A stretch of DNA of 64,000 nt from Acinetobacter towneri DSM 14962 = CIP 107472 (GCF_000368785.1 NZ_KB849688.1:190943-254942); one strand, 5' to 3'. Shown: positions 37,165 through 47,331, numbered from the stretch's first letter. Notes: generated by a model from the sequence alone, not told the origin. Numbers and translations are program-made.

Positions 37165-37794
37165 ATGATCAAAATAGCTGTCCTCGTTTCAGGCAGCGGA
37201 AGTAACTTACAAGCCCTGATAGATGCCAATCTTTCAGGGCAAATTGTTGGGGTTATTTCCAATAAGCCTGATGCTTATGCTTTACAACGCGCTCAACAAG
37301 CAGGGATTAAAACTGCAGTGATTGAGCACAAACAATATCCGAGTCGTGAATTATTTGATGATGTCATGCATCAACAATTACTTGATTGGGATGTTGATTT
37401 GGTTGTTCTCGCAGGCTTTATGCGTATTTTAAGTGCCAAATTTGTGCATGCTTGGGAAGGTAAAATGCTCAACATTCATCCTTCACTCTTGCCGCATTAT
37501 AAAGGCATGCACACCCATCAACGTGTACTCAATACAGGCGATACTTTACATGGTTGTACCGTGCATTATGTCACTGCTGAATTAGATGCAGGTCAAGCAC
37601 TGGCACAAGGTGTGTTGCAAGTAAACATCCACGATGATGCCGAAAGCTTGGCGAACCGTGTGCATGTGTTGGAGCATTTGATTTATCCGCAAGTGGTTGA
37701 ATGGATTTGTAACGGAACCATTCAGCACACTGCGCAAGGTGTGATGTATCGCCAACAACTGTTACAACAACCTGTGCAGTTTTGCAATTTTTAA
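37165..37794 (+). CDS. purN: Phosphoribosylglycinamide formyltransferase
   Basis: GAR transformylase, third step of purine synthesis, which uses 10-formyltetrahydrofolate. It has 209 residues from the ATG at 37165 (MIKIAVLVSGSGSNLQALID). The catalytic triad is visible as Asn103 and His105 in MLNIHPSLLPHYKG and Asp141 in AELDAGQAL. The purM-purN pairing is the usual bacterial order. A perfect terminator follows. Confidence 0.97.
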   Translation: MIKIAVLVSGSGSNLQALIDANLSGQIVGVISNKPDAYALQRAQQAGIKTAVIEHKQYPSRELFDDVMHQQLLDWDVDLVVLAGFMRILSAKFVHAWEGKMLNIHPSLLPHYKGMHTHQRVLNTGDTLHGCTVHYVTAELDAGQALAQGVLQVNIHDDAESLANRVHVLEHLIYPQVVEWICNGTIQHTAQGVMYRQQLLQQPVQFCNF

Positions 37795-37828
37795 ATATTC
37801 TTTAAGTATGTAGCTTTTGATATATACG

Positions 37829-37857
37829 AAAAAACGCCTGTTGATCAGGCGTTTTTT
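37829..37857. terminator. Bidirectional terminator after purN
   Basis: AAAAAACGCCTG (37829-37840) with CAGGCGTTTTTT (37846-37857) and a TTGAT loop; it also ends the minus-strand hydrolase gene. Confidence 0.92.
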
Positions 37858-37883
37858 ATGGTTCGTATTTGGTTCAGACTGAA

Positions 37884-38702
37884 TTAAACAGAAGCAGCTT
37901 TACTCTGCTGTGCTTGAATCAAATCTTTAATCAACTGCACCGTCGCTTCAGGTTTTTCTAAAGGGAACATATGTCCACCTTCAACCACCTGATAAGCAAT
38001 GTTGAATTTCTTGGCGGTAATTTGTGGGAAACCTGCTTTTAAGAACGGCCCTTTTTTTGCAATCACCAATTCTGTCGGCACTTGCAGTTTTGCTTGCGGT
38101 AACCACCACAGTGATGGATTGGTTCTAAAAATATTGACCTCGTCCATTTTTGGAATGGTCAATTGTACCCCGCCTCGTACATGGTCATCAGTCAAAGCAT
38201 GCTCGATATAAGCCTGAAAACAGTCGGCATCAAAATCTTGATAAAAACCTTTCGGACGCAATAAGTCTGCTGCTTGCTCACGACTTTCCCAATGATCACG
38301 ACGGCGCAAAGACAAAGATGCAGGCGACAGTTGATCTACTGCTTTAAGCTTAAACATTTTGGCAAAATGTAAAAACACCGATGCTTTACCCATAATTAAA
38401 GGTGGATCAAGCATGATCACTTGTTCAAATAATTCAGGGCGTTGTAAAGAGGCTTGAAACGACAACACTGCACCTAAAGAATGCCCCAACGCAATCACTT
38501 TACGTCCCTGAGCTTGACGTACAACACTGTCAATCACTTGTTGGGTTAAGCTTTGCCAATGATTATCAATCGGATAACGCTTATCTGGCCCCAACAAAGG
38601 GACGTAAATCACATCGTAATCATCTTTAAGTAAATCAAACAGTTTTTGATAAACCTTCGATGGCACGCCATTGGCATGCGCAAAATGAATCAGTGGTTTC
38701 AT
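37884..38702 (-). CDS. Alpha/beta-fold hydrolase
   Basis: A 272-residue serine hydrolase-like protein. The N-terminal IHFAHANGVPSKVYQKL contains the HxxG oxyanion motif. The nucleophile elbow is LGHSLGAVLS, and the C-terminal GGHMFPLEKPEATV contains the catalytic histidine. No signal peptide, so cytoplasmic. The substrate is unknown. Its start overlaps the sppA stop codon region by four bases (38699-38702), so the two are translationally coupled. Confidence 0.88.
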   Translation of the reverse strand: MKPLIHFAHANGVPSKVYQKLFDLLKDDYDVIYVPLLGPDKRYPIDNHWQSLTQQVIDSVVRQAQGRKVIALGHSLGAVLSFQASLQRPELFEQVIMLDPPLIMGKASVFLHFAKMFKLKAVDQLSPASLSLRRRDHWESREQAADLLRPKGFYQDFDADCFQAYIEHALTDDHVRGGVQLTIPKMDEVNIFRTNPSLWWLPQAKLQVPTELVIAKKGPFLKAGFPQITAKKFNIAYQVVEGGHMFPLEKPEATVQLIKDLIQAQQSKAASV

Positions 38703-39721
38703 TGTAATTTCGCGTTTTGCTCAGTCTGAATATGTTGAGATAAAGAAGTGGCAAAGCCCTCTCCCACTGCTGCACCCATACGACCCAACACAGAGTCTAA
38801 AGGACTATGTTCAATGGTATAGTTCACTGTTTTATCTAGGTTTAAATCACGCTTCAGGCTATTTAAACTGCCAATCTTATCGGCAATGCCTAAAGTCACG
38901 GCTTGCTCACCTGTCCAGAACAGACCTGAGAAAATCGCAGGATCTTGTGATTTCAGTTTCGCGCCGCGTCCATCTTTCACTGCTTGAATAAAGTGGCCAT
39001 GCACATTATCTAATACGGCTTGCACATGTTTTTTCTGTTCAGGATCAACAGGTTGTGTCATCGACAATAAGGCTTTATTTTCACCTGAGGTCATAGTACG
39101 ATCTTCCACACCCATCTTCTGCATTAAACCGCTCAGCCCATAATTTGGCATAATCACGCCAATTGAACCCACCAAACTTGATGGATTGACAATAATTTCA
39201 TCTGCAGCGGAAGCAATGTAATACGCACCTGAAGCGCCAGTATCGCCAATCACGGCATAGAGTTTTTTCCCTTGATGCTGTTTTTTCAGATATTGAATTT
39301 CTTGCCAGATTTCATCTGACTGCACAGGTGAACCACCCGGAGAATTAATATTTAGCACCACCGCCTGACTGTTGCTGTTTTCATAGGCTTTTTTCAGTGA
39401 CTTGATGGTGTCATTGCTGTTCACACTTTGCTTATCAGATGCAATTGTGCCAACAATATCCACCACCGCGATATGTGGACTCGCTGCCGATGGATTCGTG
39501 GTCGTGGTACTGCACCCTTTGCCCATTATCACCAACAGTAAAAATATATAAGCAAAAGTTAAAAACTTAAAGAAAATCCCCCAACGACGTGCACGACGTT
39601 GTTCTTCAACTGAAGCTAAAACAGCTTTTTCTAATAGTTTCCACTCATTGCCTGTGGGCTGCTGTGCTTGTGGAGATATTTGTTGTGATTCATTTTGTGG
39701 TTTTGGTGGCCAATCGGACAT
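38699..39721 (-). CDS. sppA: Signal peptide peptidase SppA-like serine protease
   Basis: A 340-residue S49-family protease (short, 36K type) that degrades cleaved signal peptides at the inner membrane. There is one membrane helix (about residues 48-66, WGIFFKFLTFAYIFLLLVI). Catalytic Ser164 lies in GDTGASGAYYIASAADEI and the general-base Lys216 in TSGENKALLS. The start at 39721 (MSDWPPKPQ) is preferred over an in-frame ATG 42 bases upstream, which lacks a ribosome site. Confidence 0.93.
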   Translation of the reverse strand: MSDWPPKPQNESQQISPQAQQPTGNEWKLLEKAVLASVEEQRRARRWGIFFKFLTFAYIFLLLVIMGKGCSTTTTNPSAASPHIAVVDIVGTIASDKQSVNSNDTIKSLKKAYENSNSQAVVLNINSPGGSPVQSDEIWQEIQYLKKQHQGKKLYAVIGDTGASGAYYIASAADEIIVNPSSLVGSIGVIMPNYGLSGLMQKMGVEDRTMTSGENKALLSMTQPVDPEQKKHVQAVLDNVHGHFIQAVKDGRGAKLKSQDPAIFSGLFWTGEQAVTLGIADKIGSLNSLKRDLNLDKTVNYTIEHSPLDSVLGRMGAAVGEGFATSLSQHIQTEQNAKLQ

Positions 39722-39848
39722 GAAACAATCCAAAAAATAGTAAATTTGCTCCATTATATACACGGAATTGGCAAAAACTGTCTAAAGCCTGTATTTTCTC
39801 CTATAATATTTTACATCTTTATCCTTTCTATCAATTGATGCTGTCGTT

Positions 39849-40838
39849 ATGACCGAACCTGCACCGACAACGGCTTTATCGCGCCTGCTTGATTTTGTCA
39901 GTCGACAACCTTTAACAGTTGCGCGTTTTTTTGCAAAATCTTTGGCTTTTTTGGTCAATACACTGCGTTTGAGTAAAACCTCTCAAACCATTCAACTCAA
40001 TCTACAAATTGCGCTTCCTGAGCTGAACTCACAACAACGCGAACAGATTACCCAGCAAGCAATTCGTAACGAACTGACCTCTTATTTTGAGTTTTTTCAT
40101 ATTTGGGGATCAAGCAATCAAAAAAATATTCAAAGAATCCATCAGGTACATGGTTTAGAACTATTACAAGATGCACTGGCTGCACAAAAGGGTTTGGTCT
40201 TAATTGTGCCGCATTTTGGCACTTGGGAAATTATGAATGCGTGGATCGCTCAATATACGCAAATGACCATCATGTATAAACCTGTCAAAAACCCTGCGGC
40301 AGATGATTTTGTGCGCCAAGCACGTAGCCGTGAACAGGCACATTTAGTCCCAACAGATGAATCTGGGGTACGTCAAATTTTTAAAGCACTCAAACAAGGC
40401 GGAACCACTGTCATTTTGCCAGACCATACCCCAAATATAGGTGGTGAGATGATTCCTTTTTTTGGTATTCCGTTGGAATCGAGTAATTTAAGCGCCAAAT
40501 TGATTCAGAAAACTAAAGCAAAAGCTTTGTTCTTATATGCGTTAAGAAATGCAGATCAAGGCTTTGATATGTATATCGAAGCGATAGATGAGCACATTTA
40601 TCAGTGTGATGCCAATGCAGGGACAGCTATTATTCACCGTGCAATTGAAGATTTGATCCGTCGTTATCCTACACATTATCACTGGAGTTATAAACGCTAT
40701 AAAGCCCATCCAGATTTACGTGGGGTCTATCATAAACCTGTGCAAGAAGCCTTGGCAGATGTGCAGGCTGTACGTGCCCAGACACAGAACCAAACTAACG
40801 CTGCAACCACAATTTCTGCTGCCGATACGGCTGTATAA
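39849..40838 (+). CDS. Lipid A biosynthesis-type (LpxL/HtrB family) acyltransferase
   Basis: A 329-residue inner-membrane acyltransferase. The catalytic HX4E motif is His122-Glu127 (PHFGTWE). Other conserved blocks are VILPDHTPNIGGEMIPFFGIP and HYHWSYKRYK. It probably adds a secondary acyl chain to lipid A (LpxL- or LpxM-like) or to a related lipid; the exact substrate cannot be read. The polar C-terminal tail of about 35 residues overlaps the convergent comEC gene by 44 bases. Confidence 0.87.
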   Translation: MTEPAPTTALSRLLDFVSRQPLTVARFFAKSLAFLVNTLRLSKTSQTIQLNLQIALPELNSQQREQITQQAIRNELTSYFEFFHIWGSSNQKNIQRIHQVHGLELLQDALAAQKGLVLIVPHFGTWEIMNAWIAQYTQMTIMYKPVKNPAADDFVRQARSREQAHLVPTDESGVRQIFKALKQGGTTVILPDHTPNIGGEMIPFFGIPLESSNLSAKLIQKTKAKALFLYALRNADQGFDMYIEAIDEHIYQCDANAGTAIIHRAIEDLIRRYPTHYHWSYKRYKAHPDLRGVYHKPVQEALADVQAVRAQTQNQTNAATTISAADTAV

Positions 40839-43260
40839 GCATACGCTGTTGTGCATCTACAGAAAAACGTACGCTGCCCTGTTGTATGGTGTTCATGAAC
40901 GGAATATTGAGCGCAGCCAAGCGTTGCTGAACTAAAGAACTAGGATGTCCATAACGATTATCAAAACCTGCAGATGCCACGGCCAATTTGGGTTTAAAAT
41001 GTGCTAAAAAATCATAGGCAGAACTGTGCTTACTCCCATGATGACCCAAAATTAACACATCTACTTTTAAATCAGGATATTCCTGCAACAATTGATATTC
41101 AGTTGCCCAACCTGCATCGCCCATCACTAAAAAATGCTGATATGGCTGTGCGGATGGCACTGAAATATACAACACACATGACAACTCATTTTGTTGCTGT
41201 GCGGCATAGGGTAATTGACTCGGTTTAGGAGATAAAACTTGTATCTGTACCTGATGTGGTAAAGACCACTGTTGCCCTTGCTGACACAAATTAAACTTGC
41301 TATTTACTGCCACATCTACGGTCTGATTGGCAAAGACATGCTGAATATTGACTTCATTTTGTAGATAAGGAAAAGCACCGCTATGGTCTTGGTCTAAATG
41401 GCTTAAAACCACCTGATCCAGTTGCTTGACACCATGCACCGCTAAAAACGGACGTAAAATTTGCTGTCCAATACTAAACTTACTTTCATCATAAGAACCG
41501 CCCACATCAATCATCATGTTGTAATGACCTGAACGTAAAAATAAAGCTTGTCCCTGCCCCACATCGAGTACTGTTAATTCAAATGGTTGTCGTTGGCTAT
41601 CGACTATAATCAGTGGAACAAAACATAAGATTGCCCAAGTTTTAGGCAATACCGATTGTGGTAAAAATAGCAGAAATAAGCCTAAACATAGACAGACATA
41701 CACCGCTGCAGACATCGACAAAGTATGTAACCGTGGTACAAAAACGGTTTCCATCCCCCGAAAAATCAAGCGCAACAAAGCCATAGCTAGATCATTCAAT
41801 TGAAACAGTATTGACGCCAAGGGTTCAAAAATAAAAAAGCAAATTCCTGCCAAAACATCTAAAGGCACGATCAGCATACCAATCAATGGAATTGCGATGA
41901 TATTAATAAGCGGTGCAATCCACGCCACTTGTTTAAAAAACACAATCACCAAAGGAAATAAGGCAATAAAAATTTTCCATTGCGACTCGATTAGAATTTT
42001 GCTGGCATGTTTCAGTTGCTGCCAACGATTCAGCTCTATACGTGGTTGCGCACTCAAGCTCTGATAAATACGCAGTAGAATAAAACAGGCCCCGTAAGAC
42101 AGCCAAAAAGCAGCAGACAGTACACTTAAAGGATCAAACCATAATAATAAGGCAGCACTATAAATCAGCAAGGCAAAGCCTTGAAGCTTCTGCTTCAACA
42201 CTAACATTACTGTCACTAGACTGCACATCAGCAAGGTTCTTAATGCAGGAATTTCAAAACCGACAAAGGCGGTGTACAGCAATACACAACTTAAAAATGG
42301 CAACATGAGCAAGTATTGTTTAGGCATCCACAAATACCAATGCGGACGGTAATACCTAATCAGCTGACGTAATGCCCAACATAGCATGCCTGCAAAAATC
42401 AGCACATGTGGCCCTGAAATAGCCAATAAGTGGCTAATTCCAAAACGCTGAAACTGTGCTTCAGTTTCTGCATCTAATAGGCTTTTATCTCCTGTGAGTA
42501 ATGCAAGAATTAAACCTTGATGATGCAAAGGTTGCTGCTGAATAAACAGTCGAATTTGATAACGCTGCTGTTCAATCCATAATCGAAATTTTGCCCATAG
42601 CGTCTGTTGGGCACGCCAATGTTGTGTAAACCCCATGGCATAAATTTGTTCAGCCGAGATAGGCTGAATCTGCTCAACCCGAAAACCACTCATAATATTT
42701 TGCTGTAAATACCACCGCTCTACATCAAATGCACCTGCTGTGGCATAACTATGCGCAGGGCGAATTTTTCCACTTAATTTGTAATAGTGTCCAAGTTCTA
42801 AATTTTGCTCTTGATCTACCTGAGTTTGTGCTAAAGTTGCTAACCATGTCACTGTTTGAGGATGTCGGTTTAACACCTCAACCCTTTGTGAAATGCTGTT
42901 GTCATTTAGCTGATTTAACTGTCTGACATAAACCACGACTTCAGCAAATTCAGGTTGTAGTTCACGCCATTGCAAACGCTGCTGCATCTGCGTATCCGCA
43001 TAGATCAAACCGAAAACAAGACTCAAAACACCTGCCACTCCTACATTCAGACATTTCCAATAGATTGAAGATAAGCGAGCTTGCAACAAGTATTGCACAA
43101 CGATACTGCATAAAATCAGTAAAACCATTGCACTAGGCATGGAAGTCAATGAATGTATTGGAAAAGAAGAAGAACGTATTCCGACACAGGCGATCCCAAT
43201 CACCCAAGCCAGACCAATCAATTGCAGCATGAATATTAAACTTATTATTTTTATTGGCAT
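40795..43260 (-). CDS. comEC: ComEC/Rec2-family DNA internalization protein
   Basis: An 821-residue inner-membrane channel that carries single-stranded DNA into the cytoplasm in natural transformation. In order: N-terminal membrane helices and OB-like periplasmic domain, the competence domain with many helices (GLILALLTGDKSLLD, GISHLLAISGPHVLIFAGML), and a C-terminal metallo-beta-lactamase-like domain (LDVGQGQALFL, LSHLDQDHSGAFPYL, LILGHHGSKHSSAYDFL). All three parts are present and the frame is intact, so transformation competence is plausible. Confidence 0.94.
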   Translation of the reverse strand: MPIKIISLIFMLQLIGLAWVIGIACVGIRSSSFPIHSLTSMPSAMVLLILCSIVVQYLLQARLSSIYWKCLNVGVAGVLSLVFGLIYADTQMQQRLQWRELQPEFAEVVVYVRQLNQLNDNSISQRVEVLNRHPQTVTWLATLAQTQVDQEQNLELGHYYKLSGKIRPAHSYATAGAFDVERWYLQQNIMSGFRVEQIQPISAEQIYAMGFTQHWRAQQTLWAKFRLWIEQQRYQIRLFIQQQPLHHQGLILALLTGDKSLLDAETEAQFQRFGISHLLAISGPHVLIFAGMLCWALRQLIRYYRPHWYLWMPKQYLLMLPFLSCVLLYTAFVGFEIPALRTLLMCSLVTVMLVLKQKLQGFALLIYSAALLLWFDPLSVLSAAFWLSYGACFILLRIYQSLSAQPRIELNRWQQLKHASKILIESQWKIFIALFPLVIVFFKQVAWIAPLINIIAIPLIGMLIVPLDVLAGICFFIFEPLASILFQLNDLAMALLRLIFRGMETVFVPRLHTLSMSAAVYVCLCLGLFLLFLPQSVLPKTWAILCFVPLIIVDSQRQPFELTVLDVGQGQALFLRSGHYNMMIDVGGSYDESKFSIGQQILRPFLAVHGVKQLDQVVLSHLDQDHSGAFPYLQNEVNIQHVFANQTVDVAVNSKFNLCQQGQQWSLPHQVQIQVLSPKPSQLPYAAQQQNELSCVLYISVPSAQPYQHFLVMGDAGWATEYQLLQEYPDLKVDVLILGHHGSKHSSAYDFLAHFKPKLAVASAGFDNRYGHPSSLVQQRLAALNIPFMNTIQQGSVRFSVDAQQRMLIQPYRQQKLWLQR

Positions 43261-43268
43261 GCATCATA

Positions 43269-43288
43269 AAGCCCACCGAAGTGGGCTT
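43269..43288 (-). terminator. Hairpin between lolD and comEC
   Basis: Perfect 8-bp stem AAGCCCAC (43269-43276) with GTGGGCTT (43281-43288). On the minus strand the loop is the stable TTCG. The trailing T run is short, so termination between lolD and comEC may be partial. Confidence 0.55.
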
Positions 43289-43362
43289 CAACAAAACAAT
43301 CTTATTCCAGCAATTGCTATTTTAAACGCAATCGCTTTTGAGCGGCTTTACGAGCTATGCCC

Positions 43363-44046
43363 CTAAGCATCTACCCAAACACCATCTTGCATGTGCAGAA
43401 TGGTATCGGCAGATTTTGCCAGTTCTTCATCATGGGTCACAATCAGCATCGCCATGTTAAATTCACTGCGTAATTCACGCAGCAATTCAAAAATTTTAAC
43501 TGCAGTTTTGCGGTCTAAGTTTCCAGTAGGCTCATCGGCAAGCATGAGTGCGGGTTTCGCCACCAACGCACGTGCCAATGCAACACGCTGACGTTCCCCT
43601 CCAGAAAGCTCACCAGGTTTGTGGGTTAAACGATGCGACAAACCGACACGCTCAAGCAGATACTCTGCCTGTGCCTTCACCTCTTTATAGTTCGTGCCTG
43701 CGCGTAACATTAACGGCATCGCCACATTTTCAAGCGCACTAAACTCAGGCAGCAAGTGATGAAATTGATAAACAAAACCGAGGTATTGATTACGCAAATA
43801 ACCGCGCTCAGCTTCGCCTAAATTGTCAAAACGCTGACCATTTAAAAATACTTCGCCTGTACTTGGTCGGTCTAAGCCACCTAAAACATGCAATAAGGTA
43901 CTTTTACCCGAACCACTCGCTCCGACAATCGACACAAACTGCCCTTGCTGAACTTGTAAATCTAGACCACGAATCACTTCAACAGTGGTTTTGCCATCGG
44001 TAAAGTGTTTAGAAACTTGCTTGGCTTCCAGAACAATCTTACTCAT
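43363..44046 (-). CDS. lolD: Lipoprotein-releasing system ATP-binding protein LolD
   Basis: ATPase of the Lol machine that extracts outer-membrane lipoproteins from the inner membrane, 227 residues from the ATG at 44046. Walker A GASGSGKS lies at residues 42-49, then the LolD-typical VYQFHHLLPEFSALENV, signature LSGGERQRVALARAL and Walker B LMLADEPTGNLD. The start overlaps the upstream permease gene by 8 bases, showing coupling. Confidence 0.95.
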   Translation of the reverse strand: MSKIVLEAKQVSKHFTDGKTTVEVIRGLDLQVQQGQFVSIVGASGSGKSTLLHVLGGLDRPSTGEVFLNGQRFDNLGEAERGYLRNQYLGFVYQFHHLLPEFSALENVAMPLMLRAGTNYKEVKAQAEYLLERVGLSHRLTHKPGELSGGERQRVALARALVAKPALMLADEPTGNLDRKTAVKIFELLRELRSEFNMAMLIVTHDEELAKSADTILHMQDGVWVDA

Positions 44047-45274
44047 AACGCAATGCCTCTGCTGGTTGAATTTTCGCGGCACGTAATGCAGGGTAAATCG
44101 TCGCCAAGAAACTTAAAATTAATGACAAGCTCACAATCACCACCACATCTTGCCATCTTAAATATGAAGGTAAGTAGTTGATAAAGTAGGCATCAAATAA
44201 GTTTAGCCCTAATACATTATTCAACCATGCAATAAAGCCACTGATACTGGACGCGAAAATAATCCCCAAGATTGCACCTGAAACCGTACCAATAACCCCA
44301 ATGACCGTACCTTGCACCATAAAAATTTTGGTAATCGTGCTTGGTGATGCACCCAAAGTTCTTAAAATCGCAATATCCGATTTTTTATCGGTCACAACCA
44401 TCACCAAAGAAGACACGATATTAAATGCAGCCACCAAAACAATTAGGAATAACAATAGGCTCACCATCGCCTTTTCCATTTGAATGGCGCTAAACAAGTT
44501 ACCGTGAGTATAAGTCCAGTCCGAAGCGTAAAAGTTGGCAGGTAGCTCTTGCACAATATCTCGAGATACTTGTGGTGCAGCAAAAATATCATCCAGTTTT
44601 AAGCGTACACCTTGCGCACCATCGGGTAAACGCAGCAAAGTCGAAGCATCATTCAGGGCGATATATCCCATCATCGAATCGACTTCTGCACCAATACTAA
44701 AAATACCGACCACTTTGAAGCGTTTAAAACGCGGTACAACGCCTGCAGGTGATGGCGTCGCTTCAGGTAAAACCAAGGTAATGCTGTCGTTTAAACCCAA
44801 ACCCAAGGCATCGGTCATTTGTTTGCCCAAAACAATACCGAACTCACCCTTTTGCAGATTATCGATACTGCCTGCAACCATGTGGTTTTGAATGATGGAT
44901 ACTTTCTTTTCGTATTCGGGTTCAATTCCCGTGACCATAATGCCCGACACTTGCCCTTGTGCGGTCAACATGCCTTGCAATTGCGTAAATGGTGCAGCAC
45001 CAACAACATGCTTATGTTGCTCAACTTTCGTTGCAAGTTCTGGCCAATTTGTTAAAATTTGTGTTGATGAAACAGTGGCTTGAGGTATCATGCCCAAGAC
45101 ACGATTTTTTAATTCGCGATCAAAACCATTCATCACCGAAAGTACGGTAATGAGGACGGCAACACCCAAAGTTAGACCGATCATCGAAACTAAGGCAATA
45201 AAAGAAATAAAGTGGTTACTGCGCCGAGCGCGCGTATATCTCAACCCTATATATAGCGAGATTGGTTTAAACAT
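44039..45274 (-). CDS. Lipoprotein-releasing system permease of the LolC/LolE (LolF) type
   Basis: A 411-residue MacB/FtsX-fold permease. An N-terminal helix follows MFKPISLYIGLRYTRARRSN. A large periplasmic domain follows, then three C-terminal helices with FNIVSSLVMVVTDKKSDIAILRTLGAS, a typical coupling segment. Only one permease gene accompanies lolD, fitting the two-component LolDF layout (a LolC/LolE hybrid working as a homodimer) known in non-enteric gammaproteobacteria. An in-frame ATG at 45298 is less likely. It is divergent from the PilZ gene, leaving only a 25-base gap. Confidence 0.9.
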   Translation of the reverse strand: MFKPISLYIGLRYTRARRSNHFISFIALVSMIGLTLGVAVLITVLSVMNGFDRELKNRVLGMIPQATVSSTQILTNWPELATKVEQHKHVVGAAPFTQLQGMLTAQGQVSGIMVTGIEPEYEKKVSIIQNHMVAGSIDNLQKGEFGIVLGKQMTDALGLGLNDSITLVLPEATPSPAGVVPRFKRFKVVGIFSIGAEVDSMMGYIALNDASTLLRLPDGAQGVRLKLDDIFAAPQVSRDIVQELPANFYASDWTYTHGNLFSAIQMEKAMVSLLLFLIVLVAAFNIVSSLVMVVTDKKSDIAILRTLGASPSTITKIFMVQGTVIGVIGTVSGAILGIIFASSISGFIAWLNNVLGLNLFDAYFINYLPSYLRWQDVVVIVSLSLILSFLATIYPALRAAKIQPAEALRYE

Positions 45275-45299
45275 ACCATCAAGTCCGAGGTAATACATT

Positions 45300-45863
45300 A
45301 TGGAAAATTTACAGCATCAAAGCGTCGCGTCTGAACGTCGTGTCATGTCACGAATTGATGCTGCCCTGAGAATCAATTACCAGATCATTTCTGACGATGT
45401 TGCGCTGAACGACCCTTACGATGCTAATTTTGTTTTACCGCGTTATTTTCTACTACTCGCAGAATTAGATCAATTTGATCATGCATTAAACTACGAATTA
45501 GAACAATTAACTGAAAAAGATCAACAAATTGCTCGAATCTTATCCTTATTCAACCAAAAATTAAACCTTATTACAGGGTCTTTATACGATGCAATTGTAC
45601 AAAGCATGTTACCTATCCCTGAACAGGTCAATTTTTCAGAAAGTGGTTTCAGTTTTTATAGTGAACGTGAATTAAACACGGGCAGTTATATTCATGTCAC
45701 GCTCAGCCATCCTGAAAACTTTTTCCATATAGCCGCAACCGCGCAAGTGGTTTACAGCCGTGAAGAAGAAAATGGACAATATCGTACTGGGGCGTATTTT
45801 ATTACTCTACACCCTCAAGATCGCGTCAAACTTGCAGAAGCCGTTGCTTTAAAACAAGCATAA
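45300..45863 (+). CDS. PilZ-domain protein
   Basis: A 187-residue protein with a C-terminal PilZ-like domain: FSESGFSFYSERELNTGSYIHVTLSHPENFF. An N-terminal region carries RRVMSRIDAAL. PilZ domains commonly bind cyclic di-GMP, but the canonical RxxxR and (D/N)xSxxG motifs are not clearly both present, so binding is uncertain and it could be a non-binding partner in motility or surface control. It starts 25 bases from the divergent lolF start. Confidence 0.7.
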   Translation: MENLQHQSVASERRVMSRIDAALRINYQIISDDVALNDPYDANFVLPRYFLLLAELDQFDHALNYELEQLTEKDQQIARILSLFNQKLNLITGSLYDAIVQSMLPIPEQVNFSESGFSFYSERELNTGSYIHVTLSHPENFFHIAATAQVVYSREEENGQYRTGAYFITLHPQDRVKLAEAVALKQA

Positions 45864-45939
45864 TCTAAGAAATAAAATAAATCATTTCTGCATGTTCGCG
45901 TATATAAAATCATGTGGATAACGCCATCTTTGCATATCG

Positions 45940-46851
45940 TTAGGATGGTGTTTTGATTTTCTGAGCCAATGCCCGACTTGCTTTAAGATCACGATAAAAA
46001 TACAGCACTAAGCCTGACAATAAAACCAAAGCGCCCACAAATACCATGACCGATAAAGCTTCTTGATTGAGTAAAGCACCAATCAACAAAGCAATCATTG
46101 GCGTCATGACGGTGGTTAAAGATAAGGTGGTCGCCTGAATATTCTGCAACAATTTAAAATAACAGAACATTGCAATCAAAGAAGCCATGATCACGGTATA
46201 AAGTAAAGCTGCGATAGATTTAAGACTCGGCAAACTAGTCGGTACATATTGCCAAATAAACGGCACAATACATAAAGCCGCAATGGTTGATACCAAAATC
46301 GAGCCAGTTGCCTGTGCTACAGGTTCAACTTGCGCATTAACTTTTTTCACCCAGAAAATAGACATGGTGTAGGTCAATACACTAAACAGCATTAAAACAA
46401 TACCCAGAGGATGCACATGCTGTGTTTCGCCGCCAAAGCAGATGATGCCAAGCCCTAAAATGGACACTGTCATTCCGATCCATTGAATACGTGCCAAATG
46501 CAACTGAAACACAAAACGACCAATCAAACCTGCTATGATGGGGGTCAGACCAAACATCAGGGCGATAATGCCTGAGCTTAAATAAGCGGTGGCAATGTAG
46601 GTGAAAATTTGTGAACCGATCAGACTAAACGAACCTGCCAAATAACTATGCCACGCTTGTAGATGATGTGGAAATTTCACTTTTAACAGCAGCAATAAAA
46701 TAATAGCTAAGGGCAAAGCAATGAAAAAACGTAGCACCAAAGCCCAAAGCATGTGTAAATCTGACACACTCCAGACAATTGCCAAAGGCGTTGTTGCCCA
46801 AATGAAAACCAATAAGGCATAGGTCATCATAATATTGGTTTTAGAAGGCAT
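45940..46851 (-). CDS. EamA/DMT-family membrane transporter
   Basis: A 303-residue drug/metabolite transporter with about ten membrane helices arranged as two EamA repeats (LVFIWATTPLAIVWSV opening the first; GIVLMLFSVLTYTMSIFWVKK the second). Likely exports an amino acid or other metabolite; the substrate is unknown. It follows yaiI after 12 bases on the same strand, suggesting one transcript. Confidence 0.88.
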   Translation of the reverse strand: MPSKTNIMMTYALLVFIWATTPLAIVWSVSDLHMLWALVLRFFIALPLAIILLLLLKVKFPHHLQAWHSYLAGSFSLIGSQIFTYIATAYLSSGIIALMFGLTPIIAGLIGRFVFQLHLARIQWIGMTVSILGLGIICFGGETQHVHPLGIVLMLFSVLTYTMSIFWVKKVNAQVEPVAQATGSILVSTIAALCIVPFIWQYVPTSLPSLKSIAALLYTVIMASLIAMFCYFKLLQNIQATTLSLTTVMTPMIALLIGALLNQEALSVMVFVGALVLLSGLVLYFYRDLKASRALAQKIKTPS

Positions 46852-46863
46852 GCGTGACTCGTA

Positions 46864-47331
46864 TTAAGCAGTTTTACGTTTTTGCTTTTGGATGGTTTGA
46901 TCCAAACTACTTGAAAACTCACGTTTATCACGTTCTGAAATAGGTGCTGGCCCACCTGTTTGTACGCCTGCACCACGCAAAGTATCCATAAAATCACGCA
47001 AATGCAGACGCGCTTTCACATTGGCAACAGTATAAATTTCACCACGTGGATGAATCGCTATTCCGCCCTTTTCAATCACTTGTGCCGCTAGTGGAATATC
47101 CTGCGTGATCACAATGTCGTGTTCCTTCATGCGATCTACAATTTCCTGATCGGCGGCATCGGCACCATGCATCACTTGAATAGAGTTAATCCGTACCGAA
47201 GGCGTAATCCCGACCGATTGATTGGCAACAAAAGTGACTTCAAGTTGGTAACGATCTGAAGCACGTAAAATGACTTCTCTTAGAATTTTAGGTAATGCAT
47301 CTGCATCAACCCAAAGTTTAAATGGCAGCAC
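46864..47331 (-). CDS. yaiI: YaiI/YqxD-family (DUF188) protein
   Basis: A 155-residue PIN-like-fold protein of the DUF188 family. It begins [20 protein letters not shown] and contains [26 protein letters not shown] with the conserved acidic residues, then [11 protein letters not shown], all hallmarks of YaiI. A nuclease-like role is suspected for the family but unproven. Confidence 0.92.
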   Translation of the reverse strand: MLPFKLWVDADALPKILREVILRASDRYQLEVTFVANQSVGITPSVRINSIQVMHGADAADQEIVDRMKEHDIVITQDIPLAAQVIEKGGIAIHPRGEIYTVANVKARLHLRDFMDTLRGAGVQTGGPAPISERDKREFSSSLDQTIQKQKRKTA

